Assembly: GCF_018127745.1 (NCBI RefSeq) | Contig: NZ_CP072333.1 | Location: 310,001-374,000 of the forward strand | DNA length: 64,000 nt | DNA from: Porphyromonas sp. oral taxon 275 | GTDB taxonomy: Bacteria; Bacteroidota; Bacteroidia; Bacteroidales; Porphyromonadaceae | Direction of reading: 5' to 3' | In this document: positions 46,136 to 55,768 of the stretch, one piece after another | Position numbering within the stretch: the stretch's first letter is position 1 | Layout: each line of letters opens with the position of its first letter | Made by a program: the position numbers and the translations under genes | Notes under the pieces: generated by a model | The model's input: only the letters and a program-made list of their open reading frames with translations | The model's database searches: none | What the model was told of the DNA's origin: nothing

Positions 46136-49100
46136 TTATTTGTAGCTAGCGAGGCGCTCGGAGATCATCCGCTGGATGTCCTCCTCGCTGCCCTTATAGT
46201 TGTCACGCAGGCTCTCGACGTACTGCTTGGCTAGGTAGGTCTCACCCGTGCGCTGGTAGCAGTCTGCCAGGAGCAGGAAGGCGCGGGCGAGCCAGTACTG
46301 CTGGGTGGTGCCTGCGGCGATGAAGCTGTCGAGGCTCTTGCGTGCCTCGGCAGGCTTGCCCGAGCGTAGGAGGAGATCGGCATGGCGCACGATGCCCTCT
46401 GCGCCCTCGGGGCTGTCGCCCTGCTTCAGAAGCGCCTCGTAGGTCTTCAGTGCCTGGCCGGTGGCGCCGCTGGCCTCTTCGCTCTTCCCCTTGATGAGGA
46501 TGAGGGCGCTGCGTGCGCTCGTGCCGAGGTCGCTGCGCTTCAGCAGTTCGCTCGTCACCGCAAGGCTGCGCTTGTAGTCCTTCGCCTCGTGGGCCGAGAC
46601 AGCGAGCTGGACGCCGTAGCGGATCTTCTGCGGAGCCTCGAGCCCTTCCAGAGCGTAGAGCTTGGACCAGGAGGCGGTGCTGGCGGCGAGCTTGCCCTCG
46701 CTCTTCTGGAGTCGTGCCAGTGCCTCGAGGGCGGGGATGCGGAGGTCGAGGGAGCGAGCGGGCTCGGCGAGCTTGGTGTAGAGGGCCGTGGCCTCGGAGC
46801 TGCGCTGCGTCTCCTCGTAGTGGCGGGCCAGCAGTAGCTCGGCCTTGCCTGCGTCGCGGCTCTTGGGGTAGGCACGGACGTAGTTCTCTAGCGCAGCGAT
46901 GGTGCCCTCCTTGTCCTTCTTGTACTTGCTCTCGAGGGAGAGGTACTGCAGGTGGGCGCCTTCCTCCTCGGAGGGGCTCAGCTGCTTGCCGAGGGTGGAG
47001 GCGTAGGCGCTGTACTCGTCTACGCGGTCTAGGTCGATGTAGATGTTCTTGAGGTCGGAGAGTGCGGAGCGTGCCTCCTCGCTTTCGGGGTAGCGTGCGA
47101 TGAGGTCCTTGTAGGCCTTGATGGCCTCCTCGTGGCGGCCTGCGTTGTAGGAGACCATCCCGAGCTCGAGGGCGCCGAGGCGGGCATAGCTCGTCTCGGG
47201 GTAGCGCTGGATGAGCTGGGAGAAGGTACGCTGCGCCTCGGTGACGGGTGCCTTGCTCAGGATCTGCGCGCGGCCCTTGTCATAGAGCACCTCGGGCAGG
47301 TGGGCGGACTCGGGGTATAGGCGAGCCAGTAGGTCGAGCGACTCGATCTGCTTGGCATAGTTGCCCCAGCGTCCCTGGATGGCGGCCATGCGGTAGAGGG
47401 CCTCGTCGTTGCCGCCTGGTGCGAGCTCGTTGGCGGCGCGGTAGTCCTCGAGAGCCTCCTTGCTGCGGTGCTGTACGAGGTAGCTGTCGGCACGGCGGCA
47501 GAGGGCGTCTACACGGCGGGCTGTGGGCTCACTCGCGGCCTGGCTGAGGTAGCTGGTGAAGGCACGCTGTGCCTCGCTGTAGCGCTTCGCATTGTAGTAG
47601 GCGTAGCCCTCGACATAGGCGCTGAGGGGTACGCTGAACTGGGCGCTGCGGCTGTGCTGCACGTCGCGGGCGGACTCGGCGTAGCGCCCCTCCTGCAGGT
47701 AGGTGAGGGCACGCAGTAGGTAGCACTGAGCGGTATAGTCGGGCTGTGTGGCGAGCTTGATACCCTCGGAGAGGCGCTGCTCGGCCTCGGCATAGCGCCC
47801 CTTGTTGAAGGCATCCTCCCCGAGGCGCAGCAGGACGTACTGCTTGGCCTCGTCGAGGTCACGGCTCTGGAGCTGCAGGCGCTGCAGGGTTGCCAGCGAC
47901 TGGCTGTAGTCCTTGTTGGTGAGGAAGAGGCGCTTCATCAGCCCCAGCACCTCGGCGTGGTGCTTGGACTGGGGGTACTCCTTGACGAAGGCCTCGGCGG
48001 CGCGTACGGTCTGGCCGAAGTTAGCCCGCTGCGTCTGGTACTGCAGCAGTACGCCGTTGTAGAGGGCGGCCTCACGCAGCTGGCGGTCGGCGGCGGGGTG
48101 TGCGGCAGCGCGGCTGAAGGCTAGGGCGGCAGCGCTGGACTGGCCGAGCTTCAGGAGGCTGTTGGCCTGGACGAAGAGCGTCTTGGCCCCGTAGTCCCCA
48201 GCCTTGTCGGTCTCTACGCCTTCAAGGGCCTTGAGGGTCTCGTCGTAGCGGCCTAGGGCGTAGAGCGAGGCGCCGAGGGCGTAGCGCTCCCCAGCGTTCG
48301 GCTCGTAGCCGCTCTCCGAGAGGAGGGGCTGCAGGTAGCGCACCGCCTCGGCATAGGAGCCGAGGGCGAAGTGTGCCTGTCCCTGGGCGCCGCGGATGTC
48401 GGGGCGGGAGGCGAGGCTGGGGTAGCTACGCAGTAGGGGCTGGGTAGCGCTCAGCGCAGCCTCGGGCTGGAGGGTGGCGAACTGTAAGAGGACGAGCTGG
48501 CAGGCAGCCTCGGGGCGCAGCGCCTCGGGGTAGCTCTCGGGACGGAAGAGCTCACGGGCGAGCTCCGTCTTCCCCTCCAGCTGGGCAATGGTGCCGAGGT
48601 AGAGGGTGGCCTGAGCTCCGACGAGGCCGCCATCAAGGTCGGCCGCCTGCTCTAGGGCTGCCTTGGCCTCTGCGAGCTGCTCCATGCCGCGCCTATCCTT
48701 CAGGAGGCTGTAGCCGAGGGCCAGCTGTAGCTGGGCGGCCTCACGTGGGGCGAGGGCCGAGAGGGGGACGCGGCGAAGTTCCTCCTGCGCTACCGAGTAG
48801 TGCCCTTGCTCGAGGTAGATGAGCCCCAGGAGCAGCTGGGCCTCGGCACGGTCGAGGCTCTGCGGATGCTCGGTGAGGAAGCGATTGACCAGCTCCTCGG
48901 GGCGGTCGGTACGCTGGAGCATCAGTGTGGAGAGCATCTGGCGGTAGGCAGCGTGCTCCCGCTCTAGCGGTAGGCGACCTAGCTGGGGGAGGTCGTGGAG
49001 ATAGCCTAGATAGTTGGCCGAGGCATAGTCCTGGTGCAGCTGAGCAGTCTCGAGGAGGCTACGGCTGGGATCCGTCGTCTGCGCCTGGAGGCTTGCCAGC

Positions 49101-49153
49101 GAGCCGAGGCAGGCCAGGCAAAGGACGAGGCGTCTATAGTTCGTTGACTTCAT
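46136..49153 (-). CDS. large periplasmic TPR protein
   Basis: The 1005-residue protein has a signal peptide (LGSLASLQAQ) followed by TPR-like helical hairpins over the whole length, with recurrent A-x-L-x-G-x-x-Y-x-x-G-x-Y-x-x-A patterns (for example EDAFNKGRYAEAEQRL, YVEGYAYYNAKRYSEAQRAF, YNAGRHEEAIKAYKDLIARYP). Such proteins act as periplasmic scaffolds in Bacteroidetes. The partner is probably the barrel protein encoded 2 bp downstream. Part of this gene (46731-46979) is copied as a broken fragment at 41091-41332. Confidence 0.85.
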   Translation of the reverse strand: MKSTNYRRLVLCLACLGSLASLQAQTTDPSRSLLETAQLHQDYASANYLGYLHDLPQLGRLPLEREHAAYRQMLSTLMLQRTDRPEELVNRFLTEHPQSLDRAEAQLLLGLIYLEQGHYSVAQEELRRVPLSALAPREAAQLQLALGYSLLKDRRGMEQLAEAKAALEQAADLDGGLVGAQATLYLGTIAQLEGKTELARELFRPESYPEALRPEAACQLVLLQFATLQPEAALSATQPLLRSYPSLASRPDIRGAQGQAHFALGSYAEAVRYLQPLLSESGYEPNAGERYALGASLYALGRYDETLKALEGVETDKAGDYGAKTLFVQANSLLKLGQSSAAALAFSRAAAHPAADRQLREAALYNGVLLQYQTQRANFGQTVRAAEAFVKEYPQSKHHAEVLGLMKRLFLTNKDYSQSLATLQRLQLQSRDLDEAKQYVLLRLGEDAFNKGRYAEAEQRLSEGIKLATQPDYTAQCYLLRALTYLQEGRYAESARDVQHSRSAQFSVPLSAYVEGYAYYNAKRYSEAQRAFTSYLSQAASEPTARRVDALCRRADSYLVQHRSKEALEDYRAANELAPGGNDEALYRMAAIQGRWGNYAKQIESLDLLARLYPESAHLPEVLYDKGRAQILSKAPVTEAQRTFSQLIQRYPETSYARLGALELGMVSYNAGRHEEAIKAYKDLIARYPESEEARSALSDLKNIYIDLDRVDEYSAYASTLGKQLSPSEEEGAHLQYLSLESKYKKDKEGTIAALENYVRAYPKSRDAGKAELLLARHYEETQRSSEATALYTKLAEPARSLDLRIPALEALARLQKSEGKLAASTASWSKLYALEGLEAPQKIRYGVQLAVSAHEAKDYKRSLAVTSELLKRSDLGTSARSALILIKGKSEEASGATGQALKTYEALLKQGDSPEGAEGIVRHADLLLRSGKPAEARKSLDSFIAAGTTQQYWLARAFLLLADCYQRTGETYLAKQYVESLRDNYKGSEEDIQRMISERLASYK

Positions 49154-49203
49154 TCGTGTATAGGGCTAGGGTGGGAGGGCGAGGTCGGTAGCGCGGGCGA
49201 GGC

Positions 49204-50118
49204 TTAGACCTCGAGGGTCATCAGTTCGTCGGCTGCGGTCGTCTCGGGGAAGAGGGCGCGTGCCTCCTCCAGCAGAGGAGTGGCATCGCTATAGCGTGCG
49301 GAGTAGTGTCCTATGAGGAGGCGCCCTACGCCCGAGGCGCGAGCGATCTCGGCGGCCTGCTCGGCCGTGCTGTGCCCCGTCTCGGCGGCGCGTGCGGCTC
49401 GCTCGTGGGGGAAGGTCGCCTCGTGGTAGAGGAGGTCGACCCCCTGCAGGAGGGGGATGAGGGCAGGGCGATAGGCCGTGTCGGAGCAGTAGGCGTAGCT
49501 GCGACCTGCCTTGGCGGGGCGCGTCAGCCGTGCGTTGGGGATGAGCTGCCCCTCAGGCGTCGTGTAGTCGGCGCCCTCACGCAGGGCCTTGAAGGCGCTG
49601 ACGGGTACGCCGTAGAAGTCACAGGAGGCGCGGTCGATATGCCGCTCGAGGCCCCGCTCACGGAAGAGGTAGCCCGTGCAGGGCATGCGGTGGTCTAGTG
49701 GGAGGCTGCTCACCGTGAGGGAGCGATCCTCATAGACGGGGCCTGCCTGCCTATCGTCGAGGGTATGCACCTCGATCTCATAGCCGAGCCAGCTCGTGCT
49801 GGAGCTGATGAAGGGGGCGAGGTAGTCGGCGATGCCGTGCGGCCCGTAGATGGGCAGAGCGCGGCGCCGTCCCAGCAGGCTGAGCGTCGAGAGTAGCCCG
49901 GGCAGCCCGTAGCAGTGATCGCCGTGCAGGTGGGAGATGAAGACCGCGACGAGCCGACCGAAGTCCAGCCGTAGGGCACGCCACTGGCGCTGCGCTCCCT
50001 CACCGCAGTCGATGAGGAAGAGCTTGTCGCGGTAGGCGAGGACCTGAGCACTGGGATAGTGCCGTGTCGTAGGCAGCGCCGAGCCGCAGCCGAGGATGTG
50101 TACGCGGAAGTCACTCAT
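49204..50118 (-). CDS. rnz: ribonuclease Z
   Basis: The 304-residue metallo-beta-lactamase-fold enzyme cuts the 3' trailer from tRNA precursors. The zinc motif HxHxDH is in ISHLHGDHCYGLPGL, with later AYCSDTAY and IGHYSARY metal ligands. Length fits the short RNase Z form. It lies between rseP (17 bp upstream) and the long TPR gene (50 bp downstream). Confidence 0.95.
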   Translation of the reverse strand: MSDFRVHILGCGSALPTTRHYPSAQVLAYRDKLFLIDCGEGAQRQWRALRLDFGRLVAVFISHLHGDHCYGLPGLLSTLSLLGRRRALPIYGPHGIADYLAPFISSSTSWLGYEIEVHTLDDRQAGPVYEDRSLTVSSLPLDHRMPCTGYLFRERGLERHIDRASCDFYGVPVSAFKALREGADYTTPEGQLIPNARLTRPAKAGRSYAYCSDTAYRPALIPLLQGVDLLYHEATFPHERAARAAETGHSTAEQAAEIARASGVGRLLIGHYSARYSDATPLLEEARALFPETTAADELMTLEV

Positions 50119-50135
50119 GGGGCTAGGGACGCGCC

Positions 50136-51458
50136 TTACTTAAAGAAGGCGCGGTAGACGTCATTGCCGTTGGCGTAGAGCATCAGCAGCATCAGGAGCA
50201 CGAGCCCTACGGTCTGGATAGAGGTCATTGCCTTGTCGCTAAGGGGCTTGCGGCGGATCATCTCGATGATGATGAAGAGGATATGCCCGCCGTCCAGCGC
50301 AGGGATGGGGAGGATGTTCATCACCGCCAGGATGATGGAGAGGAAGGCCGTGATGCTCCAGAAGCTCTGCCAGTCGAAGCTCGAGGGGAAGAGCTTGCCC
50401 ATCGTGCCTAGGCCGCCCATCTGCTTGGCGCCCTCCTTGGTGAAGATGTACTTCAGCCCCCCGACGTAGCTGGAGATGGCCTGTGTGGCGCGGTCGAAGC
50501 CTGCGGGGATAGCGCTGAGGACATTGTAGTGCACCGTCTCGATGGGGTAGATCGCCTCGATGGGGCGCAGCTGGATACCTAGACGACCCTCGGTGTCGAC
50601 CTTGGCCGAGAGCTCGTGGAGGCCGTCGGGGCGCTCTACGGTGAGGCGCACCTCCTGCCCCTTGTGCTCGTGCAGCGCAGCGATCACCTGGCTGAGGTCA
50701 CCCGTGGACTGGCCAGCGACAGCGACGACGCGGTCGCCCACCTGCAGCCCACTGCCCTCGGCGGGGCTACCTGCGGGGAGCTCGTCGATGATGAAGGGCA
50801 TGCGGAGCGAGCCGAAGCCTTCCTCTGCCTTGAGGATACGGCGCATCATGTCCTCGGGTACAGCGATGACCTTGGTCTCCGTCCCGCGGCGTACCTCGAC
50901 CTCACGTGCCTTGACCAGCGAGGAGAGGAAGCGGCTGTCCAGCACGTTGGGCGCCTCGGTATCGTCCACGCGGAGGATGACGTCGCCGTCGACGAAGCCC
51001 ACGGCCTCAGCGGTGGCGGAGAACTCCATGCCGGCCGAGACCTTGTCGCTGTGCAGCACCTTCGTGCCCCAGGTCAGCGAGATAGCTGCGTAGATGATGA
51101 AGGCTAGGATGACGTTGAAGATGACGCCGCCGGCCATGATCATCAGGCGGGCGAAGGCGCTCTTGCTACGGAACTCGTCGGGCTTGGGCTCACTGGCCAT
51201 GCTCTCGGTGTCCATACTCTCGTCGATCATCCCTGCGATCTTGCAGTAGCCTCCGAGGGGTAGCCAGCCGAGGCCGTAGGTCGTGCCGCTGCGTTTGCTC
51301 GTCCACTTGGCGAGCGAGAACCAGGGGTTGAAGAAGAGGTAGAACTTCTCTACGCGCGCCCCGAAGAAGCGTGCCATCGAGTAGTGTCCGAGCTCGTGGA
51401 TGAAGACGAGGATCGAGAGGGAGAGGAGGAGCTGAAGTATCCGAATTGCTATATCCAT
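50136..51458 (-). CDS. rseP: site-2 metalloprotease RseP
   Basis: The 440-residue intramembrane protease has the zinc motif HELGH at residues 21-25 in the first membrane helix, the GYCKIAGMIDE block after it, one or two PDZ-like domains in the periplasmic region (about 120-320), and NILPIPALDGGH in the penultimate helix supplying the third zinc ligand. It is adjacent to dxr, as in many bacteria, with 6 bp between them. Confidence 0.95.
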   Translation of the reverse strand: MDIAIRILQLLLSLSILVFIHELGHYSMARFFGARVEKFYLFFNPWFSLAKWTSKRSGTTYGLGWLPLGGYCKIAGMIDESMDTESMASEPKPDEFRSKSAFARLMIMAGGVIFNVILAFIIYAAISLTWGTKVLHSDKVSAGMEFSATAEAVGFVDGDVILRVDDTEAPNVLDSRFLSSLVKAREVEVRRGTETKVIAVPEDMMRRILKAEEGFGSLRMPFIIDELPAGSPAEGSGLQVGDRVVAVAGQSTGDLSQVIAALHEHKGQEVRLTVERPDGLHELSAKVDTEGRLGIQLRPIEAIYPIETVHYNVLSAIPAGFDRATQAISSYVGGLKYIFTKEGAKQMGGLGTMGKLFPSSFDWQSFWSITAFLSIILAVMNILPIPALDGGHILFIIIEMIRRKPLSDKAMTSIQTVGLVLLMLLMLYANGNDVYRAFFK

Positions 51459-51464
51459 GCTTGT

Positions 51465-52652
51465 CTATTGATTGTAGTGGGGGAGGGCCTCGAGGCTACG
51501 ACGGCGTACGTCGCTGTCTACTGCGCTCAGGGTCTCGAGGTCGTACTGGGCGGCGGGGCTGGTGCTGTGCAGCATGTCGGCGATGAGGCGGCTCATGGCG
51601 CGGAAGCCAAGGCGTCCCTCGAGGAAGGCTGCGACGGCGATCTCGTTGGCAGCGTTGAGCACGCAGGGCGCCGTGCCCCCGAGCTCTATGGCCTCGTAGG
51701 CGAGGGCTAGGTTGGGGAAGGCCTCCAGATCGGGGCGCTCGAAGGTGAAGCTCCAGTCGGCGAAGCTGAGGCGCGGGTAGTCATTGCTCATACGCTCGCT
51801 AAGGCCGAGGGCGTAGCTGATCGGCAGGCGCATATCGGCCTGCCCGAGCTGTGCCTTGACCGAGCCGTCGCAGAACTGTACCATCGAGTGGATGATGCTC
51901 TGCGGGTGCACCACGACCTCGATGTCCTGGGGCGCGGTGTCGAAGAGCCAGCGCGCCTCGATCATCTCCAGCCCCTTGTTCATCAGCGAGGCCGAGTCGA
52001 TGGTGACCTTAGCGCCCATGACCCAGTTGGGGTGCTTGAGGGCCTGCTGGGGCGTGACGCGCTCCAGTGCCTCGGGGCTCCAGCCTCTGAAGGGGCCGCC
52101 CGAGGCCGTCAGCAGGATGCGCTCTAGGGCGCGGCGCTCGGCACGGCTGTCGCAGCTCGACTCCCCGACGAGGCACTGGTAGATGGCCGAGTGCTCCGAG
52201 TCTACGGGGATGATGCGGGCGCCGTACTGGGCCGAGAGGCGCATGATCAGTTCGCCCGCCACGACGAGCGTCTCCTTGTTGGATAGGGCGATGGTCTTGC
52301 CTGCCTTGATGGCGGCGAGCGTGGGGCGTAGTCCCGAGTAGCCGACCATGGCCGTCAGGACGACCTCGACCTCGGGGCGCTGTACGACCTCCTCGATGGC
52401 CTCGGCGCCCGTGAGCACCTCGATCCCGAGGGGGTCGAGGGCCTCGCGTACCTCGGGGTAGTAGCGCTCGTCGGCGATGACGACTGCCTGCGGACGAAAT
52501 TCCCTAGCCTGTGCGATGAGCAGCTCGGCCGAGCTGCGGGCGACCAGCACGCTGGCCTCGAGCTCGTCGGCGTGGCTGCGGATGACCTCCAGCGCCTGCG
52601 TCCCTATGGAGCCCGTCGAGCCGAGGATCGCTATCTGTCGTCTCTGCTCCAT
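51465..52652 (-). CDS. dxr: 1-deoxy-D-xylulose 5-phosphate reductoisomerase
   Basis: The 395-residue NADPH enzyme forms MEP, the committed step of the non-mevalonate isoprenoid pathway. The NADPH motif GSTGSIGTQALEVI is at the N-terminus; the metal and substrate blocks PVDSEHSAIYQCL and MNKGLEMIEARWLF are intact. Its ATG overlaps the pepT stop by one base (TGATG), and rseP follows after 6 bp. Confidence 0.97.
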   Translation of the reverse strand: MEQRRQIAILGSTGSIGTQALEVIRSHADELEASVLVARSSAELLIAQAREFRPQAVVIADERYYPEVREALDPLGIEVLTGAEAIEEVVQRPEVEVVLTAMVGYSGLRPTLAAIKAGKTIALSNKETLVVAGELIMRLSAQYGARIIPVDSEHSAIYQCLVGESSCDSRAERRALERILLTASGGPFRGWSPEALERVTPQQALKHPNWVMGAKVTIDSASLMNKGLEMIEARWLFDTAPQDIEVVVHPQSIIHSMVQFCDGSVKAQLGQADMRLPISYALGLSERMSNDYPRLSFADWSFTFERPDLEAFPNLALAYEAIELGGTAPCVLNAANEIAVAAFLEGRLGFRAMSRLIADMLHSTSPAAQYDLETLSAVDSDVRRRSLEALPHYNQ

Positions 52653-53899
52653 CAGGCGGTGGGGCTAGCTAGTGTGACCAGGTGGACGAGGGTCTCGGCG
52701 GCACGGCACATCGTGTCGAGGGAGGCGTATTCGTAGGGGCCGTGGAAGTTCGCCCCGCCCGTGAAGAGGTTGGGGCAGGGGAGGCCCATGTAGCTGAGGC
52801 GTGCGCCGTCCGTCCCGCCGCGTATGGGGCGTACCAGCGGAGCTACGCCTGCGCGCAGCATGGCCTCCTTGGCACGCTCCAGCCACTCGGCATGGGGCGC
52901 GACCTGCTCATACATATTGTAGTAGCTATCCTCTAGCTCTACGCGGATGGCGGTATGGCCGTAGGCCTTGTTGATCTCGGTGGCGATCTTGGTGAGCAGC
53001 TCCTTCTTCTCCTCGAAGGTCGCCCGATCGTGATCCCGTATGATGTACTCGGCGTAGGCCTCGCTGACGTCGCCGCGTAGCTCCGTCAGGTGGTAGAAGC
53101 CCTGGTAGCCCTCGGTGAACTCGGGGCGTGCCATGTGGGGCAGGGCTGCGTGCAGGAGGTAGACGACCTCGAGGGCGTTGATCAGCTTGCCCTTGGCGTA
53201 GCCTGGGTGGATGCTGCGGCCTGTGGCGTAGACCCTGGCCGTGGCGGCGTTGAAGTTCTCATACTCCAGCTCGCCCTCCTTACCGCCGTCGACGGTGAAG
53301 GCGAAGTCTGCCCCGAAGGCGGGGACATCGAAGTAGTCGACGCCCTTGCCGATCTCCTCGTCGGGGGTGAAAGCGATACACAGCGCGCCGTGCTCCAGCT
53401 CGGGGTGCTCCATGAGGTAGCGCACGGCCTCCATAATCTCCGCGACGCCTGCCTTGTCATCCGCCCCCAGCAGCGTCGTGCCGTCGGTGGTGATGAGGGT
53501 GTCGCCGATGAGCTCGCGCAGCTCGGGGAATTCGCGCGGGTCGAGCACCGCCCGCTCTCCGAGCGCGATGACCTCTCCGCCGTAGTCCTCGATGACCTGG
53601 GGCTGCACCTCGCGTCCCGAGCAGTCGGGGCTGGTGTCTACGTGTGCGATGAGCCCCAGGGCAGGGGCTGCCTCATGGCCAGGGCTCGCAGGGATGCGTG
53701 CCACGACATAGCCCCGCTCCTCGAGGCGTACCTCAGGCACGCCGAGCTCGACCAGCTCGTCTCGGAGGAGGCGCAGCAGGTCGAGCTGGCAGGCGGTAGA
53801 GGGATAGGTACTGCTCTTGGGGTCGCTCTGCGTATGGATACGCACGTAGCGGATGAAGCGCTCCAGCAGTCGGGGGCGTAGCTCGTCAGCTATAGTCAT
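52652..53899 (-). CDS. pepT: peptidase T
   Basis: The 415-residue M20 aminotripeptidase has metal-ligand motifs AHVDTSPDCSG, TLLGADDKAGVAEIM and FTPDEEIGKGVDYF, and closing RGGTDGARLSYMGLPCPN. It releases the N-terminal residue of tripeptides, which fits a peptide-using anaerobe. Its start overlaps the upstream TPR gene by four bases (ATGA). Confidence 0.96.
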   Translation of the reverse strand: MTIADELRPRLLERFIRYVRIHTQSDPKSSTYPSTACQLDLLRLLRDELVELGVPEVRLEERGYVVARIPASPGHEAAPALGLIAHVDTSPDCSGREVQPQVIEDYGGEVIALGERAVLDPREFPELRELIGDTLITTDGTTLLGADDKAGVAEIMEAVRYLMEHPELEHGALCIAFTPDEEIGKGVDYFDVPAFGADFAFTVDGGKEGELEYENFNAATARVYATGRSIHPGYAKGKLINALEVVYLLHAALPHMARPEFTEGYQGFYHLTELRGDVSEAYAEYIIRDHDRATFEEKKELLTKIATEINKAYGHTAIRVELEDSYYNMYEQVAPHAEWLERAKEAMLRAGVAPLVRPIRGGTDGARLSYMGLPCPNLFTGGANFHGPYEYASLDTMCRAAETLVHLVTLASPTA

Positions 53900-55092
53900 T
53901 GCTTCTCTTGATGTAGCTCCGCGTAGCGCTGCTCTAGTCCGAGACGATAGTAGACATTGCCCAGCAGCTCACGCACCTGATCAGGGGAGCGCTTGTAGGC
54001 TGCCTCCAGATGGGGCAGGGACTGGCGGAAGTAGTCCTTGGCCTTGTGCTCGTCGAGCTTCGTCGCTAGGGGATTAGCCAGCAGGCTTACGGCTTGGTTG
54101 TAGTATACTTGCCCGAGATTGAAGAGGGCATCATAGTTGTCAGGGCTTAGCTTCAGCACCTGCTTGTAGACTTCGGTAGCGTGCACCCAGTCCTGAGCCA
54201 TGAAGTAGACGTTGCCGCGTAGCACCAGGAGGTTGGGATTGGTGGGGGCTGCCTTGATGGCCTCGTCGATGAGGGCGACGGCAGCCTTGTAGTTGCCCTG
54301 CGCCTGGTGGATGGAGATGAGCTTGCCGAAGAAGAAGGTCGTCTTCGGGAAGCGCCGAGCTCCCTCCTCCAGCAGCGGGAGTGCGCCGAGGGTGTCCTGC
54401 TGCGCCAGATGGCTGCGGGCGATGAACTGGTAGACCTCGTTCTGATTGGTCGAGAGGTCGCGGTACTCCTTCCCGAGGCGAATGACCTCGGGGTAGAGCT
54501 TGCCCGTGTAGGCCGAGACGAGGGCGTAGTAGGCGAGGTTGGCCGTCGTGCTGTCAGCCTTCAGCACGCGCTCGCCTGCGGGGAGTAGGAGGCGCTGTGC
54601 CTGCAGGGCGTAGTCGAAGGCACGGCTGGCGCGCGCGTAGTCCTTATGGTCGAGGTAGAAGAGCCCCGCGTCGTACATCTTCGGCGCGTCCTCCTTCAGG
54701 AAGTCCTGGATACGCTTGGTGAAGCGTGGCTGGACGCGTCCCTGCGCGTTGGGGCGCTGGTCGAGCGAGTCGGCCCGCAGCCAGGCGGGGAGCTCATCGA
54801 CGACGTGGCGAAACATCGTCGCCGTATCCCCAGGGATGCCAGGGGTCGTCAGCTTGCGGTACTCAGCCTTGTAGAGCTGGTGGTCTACCAGCCCGCGGAT
54901 ATAGTAGGTATAGGGGTCTGCCTTGGTCTCTTCGTGAGCCTCGGCCAGCCCCAGCAGGCGGCGTATCTCGGAGTAATTAGGCTTCTCTGCCTGGAGGAGA
55001 CGCTCGGCTGCACGCACGTGAGTGCGCTGTGCCCAGCCGCTCATCGGAGCCAGTAGACACAGGGCAGCTACGTAGCCAAATATTTTCTTCAT
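53896..55092 (-). CDS. periplasmic TPR protein, first gene of the seven-gene operon
   Basis: The 398-residue protein has a signal peptide (PMSGWAQR), then TPR repeats, best seen in the second half (LLEEGARRFPKTTFFFGKLISIHQAQGNYKAAVALIDEAI is one hairpin pair in the middle). The C-terminal block includes LSPDNYDALFNLGQVYYNQA. Its job is unknown; scaffold or assembly roles are typical. A TATCTTTG box lies about 120 bp upstream, and a family A array in the same orientation begins about 180 bp further. Confidence 0.8.
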   Translation of the reverse strand: MKKIFGYVAALCLLAPMSGWAQRTHVRAAERLLQAEKPNYSEIRRLLGLAEAHEETKADPYTYYIRGLVDHQLYKAEYRKLTTPGIPGDTATMFRHVVDELPAWLRADSLDQRPNAQGRVQPRFTKRIQDFLKEDAPKMYDAGLFYLDHKDYARASRAFDYALQAQRLLLPAGERVLKADSTTANLAYYALVSAYTGKLYPEVIRLGKEYRDLSTNQNEVYQFIARSHLAQQDTLGALPLLEEGARRFPKTTFFFGKLISIHQAQGNYKAAVALIDEAIKAAPTNPNLLVLRGNVYFMAQDWVHATEVYKQVLKLSPDNYDALFNLGQVYYNQAVSLLANPLATKLDEHKAKDYFRQSLPHLEAAYKRSPDQVRELLGNVYYRLGLEQRYAELHQEKQ

Positions 55093-55211
55093 CGTAGAGT
55101 CGTCTATCTATTAGGTAGCGATGAGCTCTGCCCACCTATGCGGGCTACCCGAGTTCATCTCTATAATAACTCGCTGAGGGGCATGTCTGGTATATCCCCT
55201 CGCTATAGAGA

Positions 55212-55219
55212 CAAAGATA
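55212..55219 (-). promoter_or_regulatory. candidate -7 box (TATCTTTG) for the TPR-pepT-dxr-rseP operon
   Basis: It is an exact TAnnTTTG match on the minus strand with a leader of about 110 nt. No TTTG is seen at -33. Confidence 0.55.
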
Positions 55220-55398
55220 CTACAATACTCCCTAAGCGTCACGGAATAGGCGCCTCGTGCGGCACGGCGAGGGTTGGGGCTAAGCCCCCTAGAGCCAGCG
55301 AGGATGGCCAGGTGTGGAGCGCCTCGGCGTGGGCTCGGGAGCGGTCTAGCTCCCGCACTGGGAGCTCGTAGCGTGGCGACAGCCTTGTCCTAGCTCCG

Positions 55399-55481
55399 TG
55401 AGGGATATCCCTGAGCCCTGCTCACTGGTATCCCTCAGCACTCTGACGGACGCCCCTCAGTGCCCTGATTGATATCCCTCA
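55399..55481 (-). repeat. family A array (four units)
   Basis: Units start at 55399, 55422, 55444 and 55466 (spacing 23, 22, 22). Cores read TGAGGGATATCCCTGA, TCACTGGTATCCCTCA, TGACGGACGCCCCTCA and TGATTGATATCCCTCA. Orientation is minus, matching the TPR operon, and the array is 179 bp upstream of its -7 box. The rest of 55093-55768 holds only promoters. Confidence 0.88.
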
Positions 55482-55641
55482 CGAGGCCTCCTTGCACAGG
55501 TGCACCTCGCTGAGGCCTTAGGGACGCCCTTCCTCTCCGCTGAGGTGAAGGACGAGTGTGAGGAGTGCGCTGGTGCAGAGCGCTTTGGGCGGGGCGGGGC
55601 GCCGAGTCTTGGCCTGGCTTGGGTATTCCTAGGAGAATTGC

Positions 55642-55649
55642 TACATTTG
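55642..55649 (+). promoter_or_regulatory. candidate promoter (TACATTTG) for the threonine dehydrogenase gene
   Basis: It is an exact TAnnTTTG match with CTTGG 19 bp upstream as a partial -33 element. The leader would be about 110 nt. Confidence 0.55.
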
Positions 55650-55768
55650 CCTCGTAAAGAGCACTTGTACGCTCTATACCCAGGGCTCCATGAGAAGCGC
55701 ACCTGGCCGTAATAGAAAACGCAACACAAGTAGACGAACTCTTACTCAATTAACATCAAGATCGAGGT

